Of a stretch of 8,571 nt of DNA, positions 1-5,979 are shown piece after piece. Within the stretch, counting starts at the first letter, position 1. Every line of letters starts with the position of its first letter. The translations under genes and the position numbers were made by a program. The notes beneath the pieces are model-generated. The model was not told the origin of the DNA and did no database searches. It saw only the letters and a program-made list of their open reading frames with translations. Source of the stretch: CAZHCG01 sp046484285 (lineage in GTDB: Bacteria > Myxococcota_A > Polyangia > JAAYKL01); assembly GCA_046484285.1 (NCBI GenBank), contig JAWOBP010000038.1:1-8571 (forward strand), written 5' to 3'.

Positions 1-234
1 CTTTGCGGAAATTCTCAGGCCGGATAGACCGACTGTATCAAGGCGGTCAGGGAAGCGAGGTACGTGGCGTACCTCGATCGTCTGACCGAGGGCACTCAAA
101 GTGGGAGGCCCCAGGTAGGACTGGGGCCTCCCACTTTGAGCGCCCTCGGTCAGACGATCGAGGTACACCACGTACCTCGCTTCCCTGACCGCCTTGATAC
201 AGTCGGTCTATCCGGCCTGAGAATTTCCGCAAAG
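1..234. repeat. Long near-perfect inverted repeat (palindrome) at the window edge
   Basis: Bases 1-114 are the reverse complement of 121-234, with a 6-nt loop (115-120) and only two mismatched pairs: 94/141 and 68/167. Each arm also holds a smaller palindrome: 56-63 pairs with 69-76, and 159-166 with 172-179. The left arm may continue beyond the window. The right arm reads directly into the DUF4276 reading frame (from 198), so it looks like part of that gene rather than a mobile-element end. No transposase, target-site duplication or U-tract is visible. A fold-back chimera or assembly artefact at a contig end is the simplest reading; a real inverted duplication is the alternative. Short frames at 3-188 (+) and 47-232 (-) are mirror images created by the palindrome. 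Confidence 0.95.
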
Positions 235-671
235 TTTCCGGCTACCGATCGGGGGGATCAACACCGGATGCCGGAGCGCTCCTCGTCATCAAGGACGAGG
301 ACGACGGCTGTCCCAAGAAGCTGGCGCCACGAGTAGGGGAGCAGCTTCGTCAGCTCGAGCTCCCGTTCCCCTCGGCCTATGTCCTGCTCAAGCCCGAGTA
401 CGAGGTGCTGTTCCTCCCGTGTCTGGCCACCATGGGTTTTCCAAGCTGGGATCTGGACACCTGGGAGGGGAGGAGGGGCATCGAGGAGTGGCTGTCCGAG
501 CGCCTCCCCGAGGGTCGGTCCTACAAACCGACAGTGGATCAACTCCGACTGACTCGGAGCATCGACCTCGCAACCCTCCGCGCAGCAAACGTTCCCTGTT
601 TCGGCACCCTCGAGCGAGCGTTGCTGTTCTTCAAGAGATCGCTCGGCACCCGTGGCACGGTCTACCCATGA
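198..671 (+). pseudogene. C-terminal part of a DUF4276-family protein, N-terminus missing
   Basis: An open frame of 157 codons follows an in-frame TGA at 195-197 and ends at TGA 669-671. It resembles the C-terminal part of DUF4276 proteins: a hydrophobic strand leading into an acidic motif (ALLVIKDEDDGCP, about residues 27-39), then PEYEVLFL, YKPTVDQL and PCFGTLERAL. There is no ATG, GTG or TTG between the stop and the GTG at 405, and starting at 405 would delete the acidic motif, so the true start is lost. The upstream part may lie in frame +1 across the right palindrome arm (about 121-197, containing SALGQTIEV), which would need a frameshift near 198-205. DUF4276 proteins have no settled function. 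They often sit beside AAA ATPase genes, and the DxD-like acidic motif recalls TOPRIM nucleases; both points are family-level inference. It could be a truncated gene at a contig edge or a true pseudogene. Confidence 0.72.
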
Positions 672-764
672 ACCAGTCCACGACAATCGTCGAAAAGCTG
701 CGGTTGGCAGAGCGCCGAAACTTTTTTGCAACTCCAGGGCCCAAACGGTCGATATCCAGTGGTG

Positions 765-1358
765 ATGGTTGTCCAGACAAAAAAACGAGGCGCCGATCCG
801 GGTCTGCGGCGACGCGGCCCGGCTCTGGCGATCCTGCTCGCGGCGCTGGCCGCGGCCTCGCTGGCGGGCAGGTTGTTTTGGAGCGCCGGCTCTCGGGCGT
901 CGTTGCCCGCGGACGAGTCGATGTGCGTCGCGGTCGAGCTCGACGGCGACCCGCTCGGGATCGCCTGCGCGCTTGACGGGCAGGGGCTGGTGCAAGAAGC
1001 GATCGCCCGCCTGGGGCTGCCCGCCTCGTGCTCGGACGCGCCGCCGTCGCGCCCGCCCCGGCCCGGAGACCTGCTGCGCTTCTCCACGTCGGAGTCGGAT
1101 TGCTCCGCCGGGCAACCGCGTCGGGCCGCGGGACCGCTGCGCCTGCTGTGCGGCGGCCGAGTCGATCCCAACCGGGATCCGCCCTCGGACCTGGAGCTGC
1201 TGCCCCGGGTCGGGCCGGTCAAGGCCGGGCGAATCGTCGAGTCGCGACGGCGGGACGGCCCTTTCGAAACGACCGAAGATTTGCGCCGCGTGCGGGGAAT
1301 CGGCCCCAGGACGGTGGAAATCCTCGAAAGATGGGTCGAGATCTCGCGCGATCGGTGA
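765..1358 (+). CDS. ComEA-like membrane-anchored helix-hairpin-helix DNA-binding protein
   Basis: The protein is 197 aa from ATG 765. A basic N-terminus (KKRG, RRR) precedes one hydrophobic helix at about residues 20-38, giving an inner-membrane anchor with the rest outside. The C-terminal 60 residues hold two helix-hairpin-helix motifs, LPRVGPVKAGRIVESR (about 146-161) and VRGIGPRTVEILE (about 176-188), joined by GPFETTEDL. This is the ComEA arrangement; ComEA binds incoming double-stranded DNA during natural transformation. Between anchor and HhH lies a region of about 90 residues that I do not recognise, with Cys54, 68, 89 and 113, plus Cys129 just before the HhH part. The start is uncertain: GTG at 759 and 762 are in frame and no convincing Shine-Dalgarno precedes any of them. 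No other competence gene is visible. DNA uptake is therefore inferred; another HhH DNA-binding role is possible. Confidence 0.82.
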   Translation: MVVQTKKRGADPGLRRRGPALAILLAALAAASLAGRLFWSAGSRASLPADESMCVAVELDGDPLGIACALDGQGLVQEAIARLGLPASCSDAPPSRPPRPGDLLRFSTSESDCSAGQPRRAAGPLRLLCGGRVDPNRDPPSDLELLPRVGPVKAGRIVESRRRDGPFETTEDLRRVRGIGPRTVEILERWVEISRDR

Positions 1359-1420
1359 TCGCTTTGCACGACAAAAAATCGATTGGGAAATATCGACCAG
1401 GGTTTCCCTGTTACGCCTTC

Positions 1421-1449
1421 TTGACATCTACTGTTTCTGCCCCGATGAT
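1421..1449 (+). promoter_or_regulatory. Likely sigma-70 promoter for the receiver-PATAN regulator
   Basis: A perfect -35 box TTGACA (1421-1426) is followed, after 17 bp, by GATGAT (1444-1449), which matches four of six positions of the -10 consensus. Transcription would start near 1456, about 30 nt before the GTG start at 1486. The ComEA-like gene ends at 1358, so the regulator appears to have its own promoter. Confidence 0.5.
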
Positions 1450-1475
1450 TCCTGGGCGGTCCACGACGACGCGAG

Positions 1476-1479
1476 GGAG
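1476..1479 (+). promoter_or_regulatory. Shine-Dalgarno GGAG that fixes the GTG start at 1486
   Basis: GGAG lies six nucleotides before GTG 1486. The frame is open far upstream (back to 769), but the receiver domain begins exactly at this GTG. The ribosome-binding site therefore settles the start and shows that the upstream open frame is only the shadow of the ComEA-like gene. Confidence 0.7.
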
Positions 1480-1485
1480 CTTTTC

Positions 1486-3915
1486 GTGGCCAAGCAACAC
1501 CTGCTGATAGTCGATTCGGACCCGAAGAGCCTGCGCGTGCTCGAGGTCAGCCTGAAGAAGGCCGGTTACAGTGTAACCCGCGCCGTCAACGGGCAGGACG
1601 CGCTGGACAAGACACGGATCTCCCCGCCGGATCTCGTGATCTCCGAAGCCTCCATGCCCGAGATGGACGGCTTCGAGCTCAACCGCCAGCTCAAGAGCTC
1701 ACCGGAGTGGTCCGACATTCCCGTGATCTTCCTCACCGCCCAAAAATCGGTCGAGGACAAGATCCGCGGTCTCGAGGCAGGGGTAGAGGACTACCTGACA
1801 AAACCGATATTCATCCGAGAAATACTCGCGCGAGTCGGCCTCGTGCTACAGCGCAGGCAACGCGAGCGGCTCGAGAACAGGGGATCGAAGACCAAGTTCA
1901 CCGGCAGCCTGTCCGACATGGGCGTGGTCGACATCATCCAGACGATAGACATCAGCCGCAAGTCGGGCGTGATCCACATGACCCGCGAGGACGACGCGGG
2001 CAAGATCTACTTCCGCGAAGGCAAGGTGATCGACGCCGAGACCAGCAACCGCAGCGGAGCGGAGGCCGTCTACCGGATGCTGGTCTGGTCCGAGGGCAAC
2101 TTCGAGATCGAGTTCAACGACATCGACCGCGAGGACACGATCTCCCTTTCGACGCAGGGTCTCCTGATGGAGGGCATGCGCCGTCTCGACGAGTGGGGGC
2201 GACTGCTCGAGCAGCTGCCGGCGCTCAGCGCCGTTTTCGACGTGGACGACGAGGTGCTCGCCGAGAGGCTGGGAGAGATCCCCGACGAGATCAACACGCT
2301 GCTCAAGCACTTCGACGGGCGCCGCAGCCTGATGTCGGTGGTCGACGCCAGCCCCCTGGGAGATCTGGAGGCGCTGGCCGTCATCTCGAAGCTGTACTTC
2401 GAGGGATTGATCGTGGAGTCGTCCATCGAGGAGAAGCCCGCCGCGGCGGAAGCGGAGACCGACCACGAGCCCGTGCTCGAGGACGAACTCGCGGACGTCG
2501 GGGAGGAGAGCGGGCTGCACATGATGCCGGAGGAGCACGGGGCAGCTCCGACCGAGCTGGAGGAAGAACGCCAGGAGGACTCCACATCCGGCACGTTGAA
2601 GCTCCCGCGCATCTCCGCCGAGCCGGCCGGTCCGCGCCCGTCGGGAGACGCACCGCGAGGAGGCGGCTTCGTCGCCGCCCTCTCCCAGGCTCCGCCCGAG
2701 CCGGAATTCGCGAGCGGAGGCGAGCCCGGGTCTCCCCCGGTGGGGGACGGCATGGAGCACACCACGCCGCGCTGGATACCCCCGACCAAGAGCACCCAGC
2801 TGCCGGGCGAACCCGTCCCGTATCAGCCGGCTCCGGGACCGGAACCGAGCGCCGGGACCGCGCCCGGAGGAGAGGGGGAAACGCCGCTCGAGTGGCCGGC
2901 GCCGGTGGTCGGCCAGGAGCCGCACTCTCGACCGGGTCGCACGACCGCGCGGTTCCAGACGGAAACCGATCGGCCCGGGCCAGGGCCCGAGCCGCGACCG
3001 GAGCCGGAGCCGGAGCCAGAGCCGGAGCCGGAGCCGGAGCCCGGGCCGCGACCGGAGCCGGAGCCCGAACCCGAGCCCGAGCCAGAAGAACAGCCCGAAA
3101 AAGAAGGGGACGAGGACGACACGCAGCGGATCGTCCGCGAGGAGCGCACCTCGGACATCTGGGCGGACCACGAGCACATGCGTTCGAGGCGCTTCAAGCC
3201 CATAGCGATCGCGGTTGCGATCCTGGCCGTAGCGGCGATCGCGGTGATCGGTCTGCGCGACCGGCTGTTCAGCGGGGTCAAGGATTTCGACAGCGCGCCC
3301 GTGCTCCAGCAAGGCGAGGACGAGGCGGAGGTGCAGCCGCTGGTCGCAGACCGCGGCGAGGAGCCCGACGAGGCCGAGCGGGAGGACGACCGGGAGAAGG
3401 CCGAGCCCGAGGCCGCAGAGCAGGAGCCGAGCGAGCAAGAGCCGGCCGAAGAAGAGCCCGCCGAACAGGAGCCGGCCGAAGAACAACTGGACGAACAGGA
3501 GCCGGCCGAAGAAGAGCCCGCCGAACAGGAGGCGGAGGCCGCGGCGGAGGAACCGTCTCCGGTCTCGGGCGACGCGCGGGCCTACCGCGAGCTCCTCTCC
3601 AAGGCGCGAGGGAAGGCCCGACGCAAGAAGATCGAGCTGTTCGAAGAAGCGATCGAGGTCTACCCCCAGGGCGACGAGGCGCTGGCCGAGCTGGCGACGC
3701 TGCTGATGGAGCTGCCCAACAAACGCGCAGAGGCCATGGACCTGGCGCGGCGCGCCGCGACCGCCAACCCGGACAACGGCCAGGCCTGGCTGGTGATCGG
3801 TTACATCCACCAGCTGGAGAACGACCGCGAGAAGTCGCGCGAGGCCTACGCCAGGTGCGCCCAGTGCCCGGGCCCAAAGATGTACGTCAGGGAGTGCAAA
3901 CGGCTGGTGCGCTGA
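1486..3915 (+). CDS. Transmembrane response-regulator-like protein: receiver, DUF4388/PATAN, Pro/Glu linker, membrane helix, TPR-like tail
   Basis: The protein is 809 aa. Residues 5-122 form a CheY-like receiver with acidic-pocket Asp10 and Asp12, Thr84 and Lys106, but the phosphoacceptor position carries Glu54 (context LVISEASMPEMDG), so phosphorylation is doubtful and the domain may be locked in one state. Residues 137-225 are a DUF4388/PATAN domain (FTGSLSDMGVVDIIQ, SGVIH, GKIYFREGKVIDA). A following helical part, about 226-312 (LLKHFDGRRSLMSVV), resembles the winged-helix-like tail that often accompanies PATAN. Residues 313-565 are acidic and Pro-rich, presumably disordered, with an EP tract at 501-534. 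A single membrane helix spans about 572-590, preceded by RSRRFK, which places the N-terminus in the cytoplasm. Outside follow a Glu/Pro repeat (about 650-682) and a TPR-like region (about 695-790). No DNA-binding output domain is visible. I infer protein-protein signalling across or at the membrane. It converges on the minus-strand operon 7 bp away. Confidence 0.88.
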   Translation: MAKQHLLIVDSDPKSLRVLEVSLKKAGYSVTRAVNGQDALDKTRISPPDLVISEASMPEMDGFELNRQLKSSPEWSDIPVIFLTAQKSVEDKIRGLEAGVEDYLTKPIFIREILARVGLVLQRRQRERLENRGSKTKFTGSLSDMGVVDIIQTIDISRKSGVIHMTREDDAGKIYFREGKVIDAETSNRSGAEAVYRMLVWSEGNFEIEFNDIDREDTISLSTQGLLMEGMRRLDEWGRLLEQLPALSAVFDVDDEVLAERLGEIPDEINTLLKHFDGRRSLMSVVDASPLGDLEALAVISKLYFEGLIVESSIEEKPAAAEAETDHEPVLEDELADVGEESGLHMMPEEHGAAPTELEEERQEDSTSGTLKLPRISAEPAGPRPSGDAPRGGGFVAALSQAPPEPEFASGGEPGSPPVGDGMEHTTPRWIPPTKSTQLPGEPVPYQPAPGPEPSAGTAPGGEGETPLEWPAPVVGQEPHSRPGRTTARFQTETDRPGPGPEPRPEPEPEPEPEPEPEPGPRPEPEPEPEPEPEEQPEKEGDEDDTQRIVREERTSDIWADHEHMRSRRFKPIAIAVAILAVAAIAVIGLRDRLFSGVKDFDSAPVLQQGEDEAEVQPLVADRGEEPDEAEREDDREKAEPEAAEQEPSEQEPAEEEPAEQEPAEEQLDEQEPAEEEPAEQEAEAAAEEPSPVSGDARAYRELLSKARGKARRKKIELFEEAIEVYPQGDEALAELATLLMELPNKRAEAMDLARRAATANPDNGQAWLVIGYIHQLENDREKSREAYARCAQCPGPKMYVRECKRLVR
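2986..3087 (+). repeat. Glu-Pro (EP) codon repeat inside the regulator
   Basis: Tandem GAG-CCN hexamers encode alternating Glu and Pro at residues 501-534. The tract is built from two similar blocks, each starting with PRPEPEPEP. EP repeats form stiff, extended, charged chains, so this part probably acts as a spacer between the cytoplasmic PATAN domain and the membrane. Such tracts expand and contract by slippage, so its length may vary between strains. Confidence 0.85.
3441..3530 (+). repeat. Three copies of a 30-bp tandem repeat in the regulator
   Basis: The block beginning GCCGGCCGAAGAA recurs at 3441, 3471 and 3501, a period of 30 bp. It encodes the decapeptide PAEEEPAEQE; the middle copy diverges to PAEEQLDEQE. 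The repeat lies just outside the predicted membrane helix and spaces it from the TPR-like tail. Confidence 0.85.
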
Positions 3916-3922
3916 CTGATGG

Positions 3923-4795
3923 CTACTTTATCCGCCCCTCTACGATGTCGAGCTCCTCTCCGACGCGATCTAAGACCTCGGGGATATAATTCTGGCCCTG
4001 GTAGAGCTTGCCGTTGACGAAGAAGGTCGGCGTTCCCCGCACGCCGAACCGCATTCCCTCCAGCTTGTCCTGCTCGATGACCTGCATCGCCCCGGAGTCG
4101 TGCCAGTCGGACTCGAATTTCTCCATGTCGAGCCCGACCTGGCGGGCGTAGCGGCGCACGTCGTCGTCCGCCAGATCGGTGCGATTGTCGAACATGATGT
4201 CGTACAGCTCCCAGAACTTGCCCTGTTTGAACGCGGCCAGGCCGGCCAGCGCGGTCGAGACGCCGTGCGAGTGGCTGCGGACCGGGAAGAACTTGTAGTA
4301 GTGGACCACGTCGTCGGCGAATCTCTTTTTGAACTGGCGCTTCATCTTGGGCGCCAGGTCGGCGCAAAATGGGCACTGGAAGCAGGCGTACTCCACGAAC
4401 TCTACCTTGGCGTTCGGGTTGCCCCGATGGGGATGACCGCTCAGGTCGATGTCGTAGGTCTCGTCGGGAAAGGCCGACTCGTGGCGCAGCTCGATGCCTT
4501 TTTCGATGAAGTCGTCCGACTTGTTCTTGCGCACCATCCGCATCACGAACCCGGCGTGGCGGGCCGCGGTGCGATCGCCCTTGGCCAGGCACTCGCCGAT
4601 TTTGCCGCTGCAGCCGCGGGTGTTGTCCAGCTCGTCGAGCAGCGACGCGACGCGCGACTTCTGCTCCGCGTTCAGCTTGGAGGCGTCGGCGCCGATCACC
4701 TCGTCCCAGGCCACGTCCGACGCCTCGAGCACGGGAGCCGTCGACACGCACAGGGCGGCGACGACGACCACGATCATGAGCTTCGAGCTACGCAT
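3923..4795 (-). CDS. DsbA-type periplasmic thioredoxin-fold protein with an N-terminal Cys-containing helical module
   Basis: The protein is 290 aa. A hydrophobic N-terminus (residues 5-25) is a signal peptide or anchor. The thioredoxin-fold domain (about 118-285) has the active-site pair Cys141-Pro-Phe-Cys144 in FQCPFC and the cis-proline loop GVRGTPTFF (Pro256), as in the DsbA/Thioredoxin_4 group. A third Cys (138) sits just before the pair. An extra module at about 40-105 contains Cys62 and Cys69 and a GKIGECL...RKNKSDDFI pattern, loosely like the CcmH cysteine-helix region. The start ATG 4795 has a perfect AGGAG (4804-4808, minus strand) at 8 nt. The gene overlaps the upstream MauE-like gene by 8 bp, so the two are co-translated. 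It is likely the soluble end of a redox relay, either a disulfide oxidase/isomerase or a reductase; the direction cannot be told from sequence. Confidence 0.88.
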   Translation of the reverse strand: MRSSKLMIVVVVAALCVSTAPVLEASDVAWDEVIGADASKLNAEQKSRVASLLDELDNTRGCSGKIGECLAKGDRTAARHAGFVMRMVRKNKSDDFIEKGIELRHESAFPDETYDIDLSGHPHRGNPNAKVEFVEYACFQCPFCADLAPKMKRQFKKRFADDVVHYYKFFPVRSHSHGVSTALAGLAAFKQGKFWELYDIMFDNRTDLADDDVRRYARQVGLDMEKFESDWHDSGAMQVIEQDKLEGMRFGVRGTPTFFVNGKLYQGQNYIPEVLDRVGEELDIVEGRIK

Positions 4796-5264
4796 GTTGC
4801 TTTCTCCTCTCGCGCCAGTTGTCCAGAGTGAATCGATCCGGCTTCATCCAGACCAGCAGCGCCCCTACGATCAGCAGGCCGATGTCCCGCACGATCAGGC
4901 CGGCGTTCATCTCCTCGCCCGCCTCGGACGAGGCGAAGCAGCCGCACTGGAGGTGCAGGTCCGCGGCCAGCGCCATCGAGATAGCGACGATGAACATCAC
5001 GTTCATTCCGCAGGTCAAAAGAGCGGCCGGCCTGGTCAGCAGACCCAGCACCAGCAGCACCCCGGTCGTCAGCTCGACCCAGGGCAGGATGATCGCCTGC
5101 AAGTTGACCAGCTCGAGCGGCAGGATCTGGTAGGTGGCGACCTGCATTCCGAAATCGAACGGCTCGGCGATCTTGTGGATGCAGGCCCAGATGAACGTCA
5201 CCGCGAGCAGCAGCCGACCGGCCACGCCGAATCCGTCTTTCAGCCATCTGACCCGCGCGCTCAT
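4788..5264 (-). CDS. MauE/DoxX-family redox-associated membrane protein
   Basis: The protein is 158 aa with four predicted membrane helices, at about residues 12-32, 57-77, 79-100 and 123-140. A CxC pair (Cys107 and Cys109 in QCGCF) lies just after the third helix, where MauE-type proteins carry their characteristic cysteines; Cys28 and Cys85 fall inside helices. Family members are thought to pass electrons or disulfides across the membrane to thioredoxin-fold partners, for example MauE with MauD in methylamine dehydrogenase maturation. The start ATG 5264 overlaps the rhodanese stop in an ATGA junction and has a strong AAGGAGG (5271-5277) 6 nt upstream. No mau structural genes are visible, so a general periplasmic thiol role is more likely than methylamine use. 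Confidence 0.85.
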   Translation of the reverse strand: MSARVRWLKDGFGVAGRLLLAVTFIWACIHKIAEPFDFGMQVATYQILPLELVNLQAIILPWVELTTGVLLVLGLLTRPAALLTCGMNVMFIVAISMALAADLHLQCGCFASSEAGEEMNAGLIVRDIGLLIVGALLVWMKPDRFTLDNWRERRKQHA

Positions 5265-5800
5265 GACCCGCCTCCTTCGCTCGCTTTGACCGTGGGAACC
5301 CCGTTTTTCTTCAGTTTTTCGAGCCCGCCGGCGAAATGCTTGACCCCGGGAATCTCCATCTCGACGAGCTGCTCGGCCAGCGGCTCGGCAAAATCGACCC
5401 TTTTTTCGGGGCTTGCCGGATCGGCATAGACTCCGTAGACAATCACCTTCTCGGCCTGCCCGTCCTCTACTTTTTTCTCCACTCGGGCCACGTCCTCGTC
5501 GCTGGCGCCGAACAGGACCGAGTAGGGCACGTTGATCGCGCCTTCGGCGTGCTCCTCTTCGAACGCCTCGGCGGGGCGCGCGTCCACGTAGAGCACTCCG
5601 GCTTCCCGGCCGGCCAGGTCCTCCCGCCCCGCGGCCTGGGACTCGACCTCCGTGTCCCTGCAGGGAGCGAAGATGTCGTACTCCACCTCGGTCACCAGCG
5701 GGATTCCGTCCGGTCGCACCAGGTTGGTGCCGATCGCCAGCGCCGCCGAAGCGACCACCACGGCGAACGCCTGGAGCGCGATAGTCAAAGCTGTCTTCAT
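5261..5800 (-). CDS. Membrane-anchored rhodanese-like protein lacking the catalytic cysteine
   Basis: The protein is 179 aa from ATG 5800, chosen because GGAGG (5810-5814, minus strand) precedes it and because it opens directly on a hydrophobic helix (residues 4-24). A longer frame reaches 5851 but lacks a ribosome-binding site and would put basic residues ahead of the helix. The rhodanese fold is suggested by VLYVDARPAEAFEEEH (69-84), GAINVPY (87-93), VIVY (119-122) and FAGGLEKLKKNGVP (156-169). In active rhodaneses the strand ending VxVY is followed by the sulfur-carrying Cys; here Gly123 follows, and no Cys occurs in the loop. The only Cys is 47, before the domain. Persulfide transfer is therefore unlikely, and a structural or scaffold role for the MauE/DsbA partners is inferred. 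It is the first gene of a three-gene operon. Confidence 0.8.
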   Translation of the reverse strand: MKTALTIALQAFAVVVASAALAIGTNLVRPDGIPLVTEVEYDIFAPCRDTEVESQAAGREDLAGREAGVLYVDARPAEAFEEEHAEGAINVPYSVLFGASDEDVARVEKKVEDGQAEKVIVYGVYADPASPEKRVDFAEPLAEQLVEMEIPGVKHFAGGLEKLKKNGVPTVKASEGGGS

Positions 5801-5847
5801 TGATCTGGACCTCCGATCCGCGCGCCTGTCGAACAACCGCGAGAACC

Positions 5848-5876
5848 ACAATATTTCTTTGGTGCTCCACTTTCAA
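5848..5876 (-). promoter_or_regulatory. Likely sigma-70 promoter of the rhodanese-MauE-DsbA operon
   Basis: On the minus strand a -35 box TTGAAA (5876-5871) and a -10 box TATTGT (5853-5848) are separated by 17 bp. Each matches its consensus in at least four positions. Transcription would start near 5841, giving a leader of about 40 nt before ATG 5800. The surrounding 5801-5979 is a divergent, comparatively AT-rich intergenic region. On the plus side I see no convincing promoter for the TolA-like gene. Confidence 0.5.
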
Positions 5877-5979
5877 CGAAAGGTTGGTTCGTATTTTCAA
5901 CTCGACTACATCGACAGACAAAATCCTTTTATTGGCGGGAAGCGCCCGGCCGCGTTATTTGTTGTCGTGGAAAAAGACG

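Noticed and set aside
3..232. Two near-identical 61-codon frames on opposite strands
   Set aside because: They are created by the palindrome and read the same arm sequence; there is no evidence of translation.
1..234. MITE or insertion-sequence end
   Set aside because: No target-site duplication or unique interior, the loop is only 6 nt, and the right arm continues into a coding frame.
704..729. Sigma-54 promoter (TTGGCA ... TTGC) before the ComEA-like gene
   Set aside because: The GG and GC elements are 20 bp apart instead of 10, so the spacing is wrong.
1398..1410. Small hairpin CAGGG-TTT-CCCTG as terminator after the ComEA-like gene
   Set aside because: The stem is only 5 bp and no T-run follows directly, so it is too weak to call.
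258..1427. Long open frame on the minus strand opposite the DUF4276 fragment and the ComEA-like gene
   Set aside because: Its translation is Arg/Pro-rich low-quality sequence with no domain, while the plus strand encodes recognisable motifs. It is a GC-driven antisense shadow.
1846..3810. 654-codon minus-strand frame opposite the regulator
   Set aside because: It shows Leu/Arg/Gly repeats mirroring the EP tract and no family signature. The plus-strand gene explains the region.
1707..3989. 760-codon plus-strand frame overlapping the regulator
   Set aside because: Arg/Gly/Ala-rich out-of-frame shadow without a ribosome-binding site or domain.
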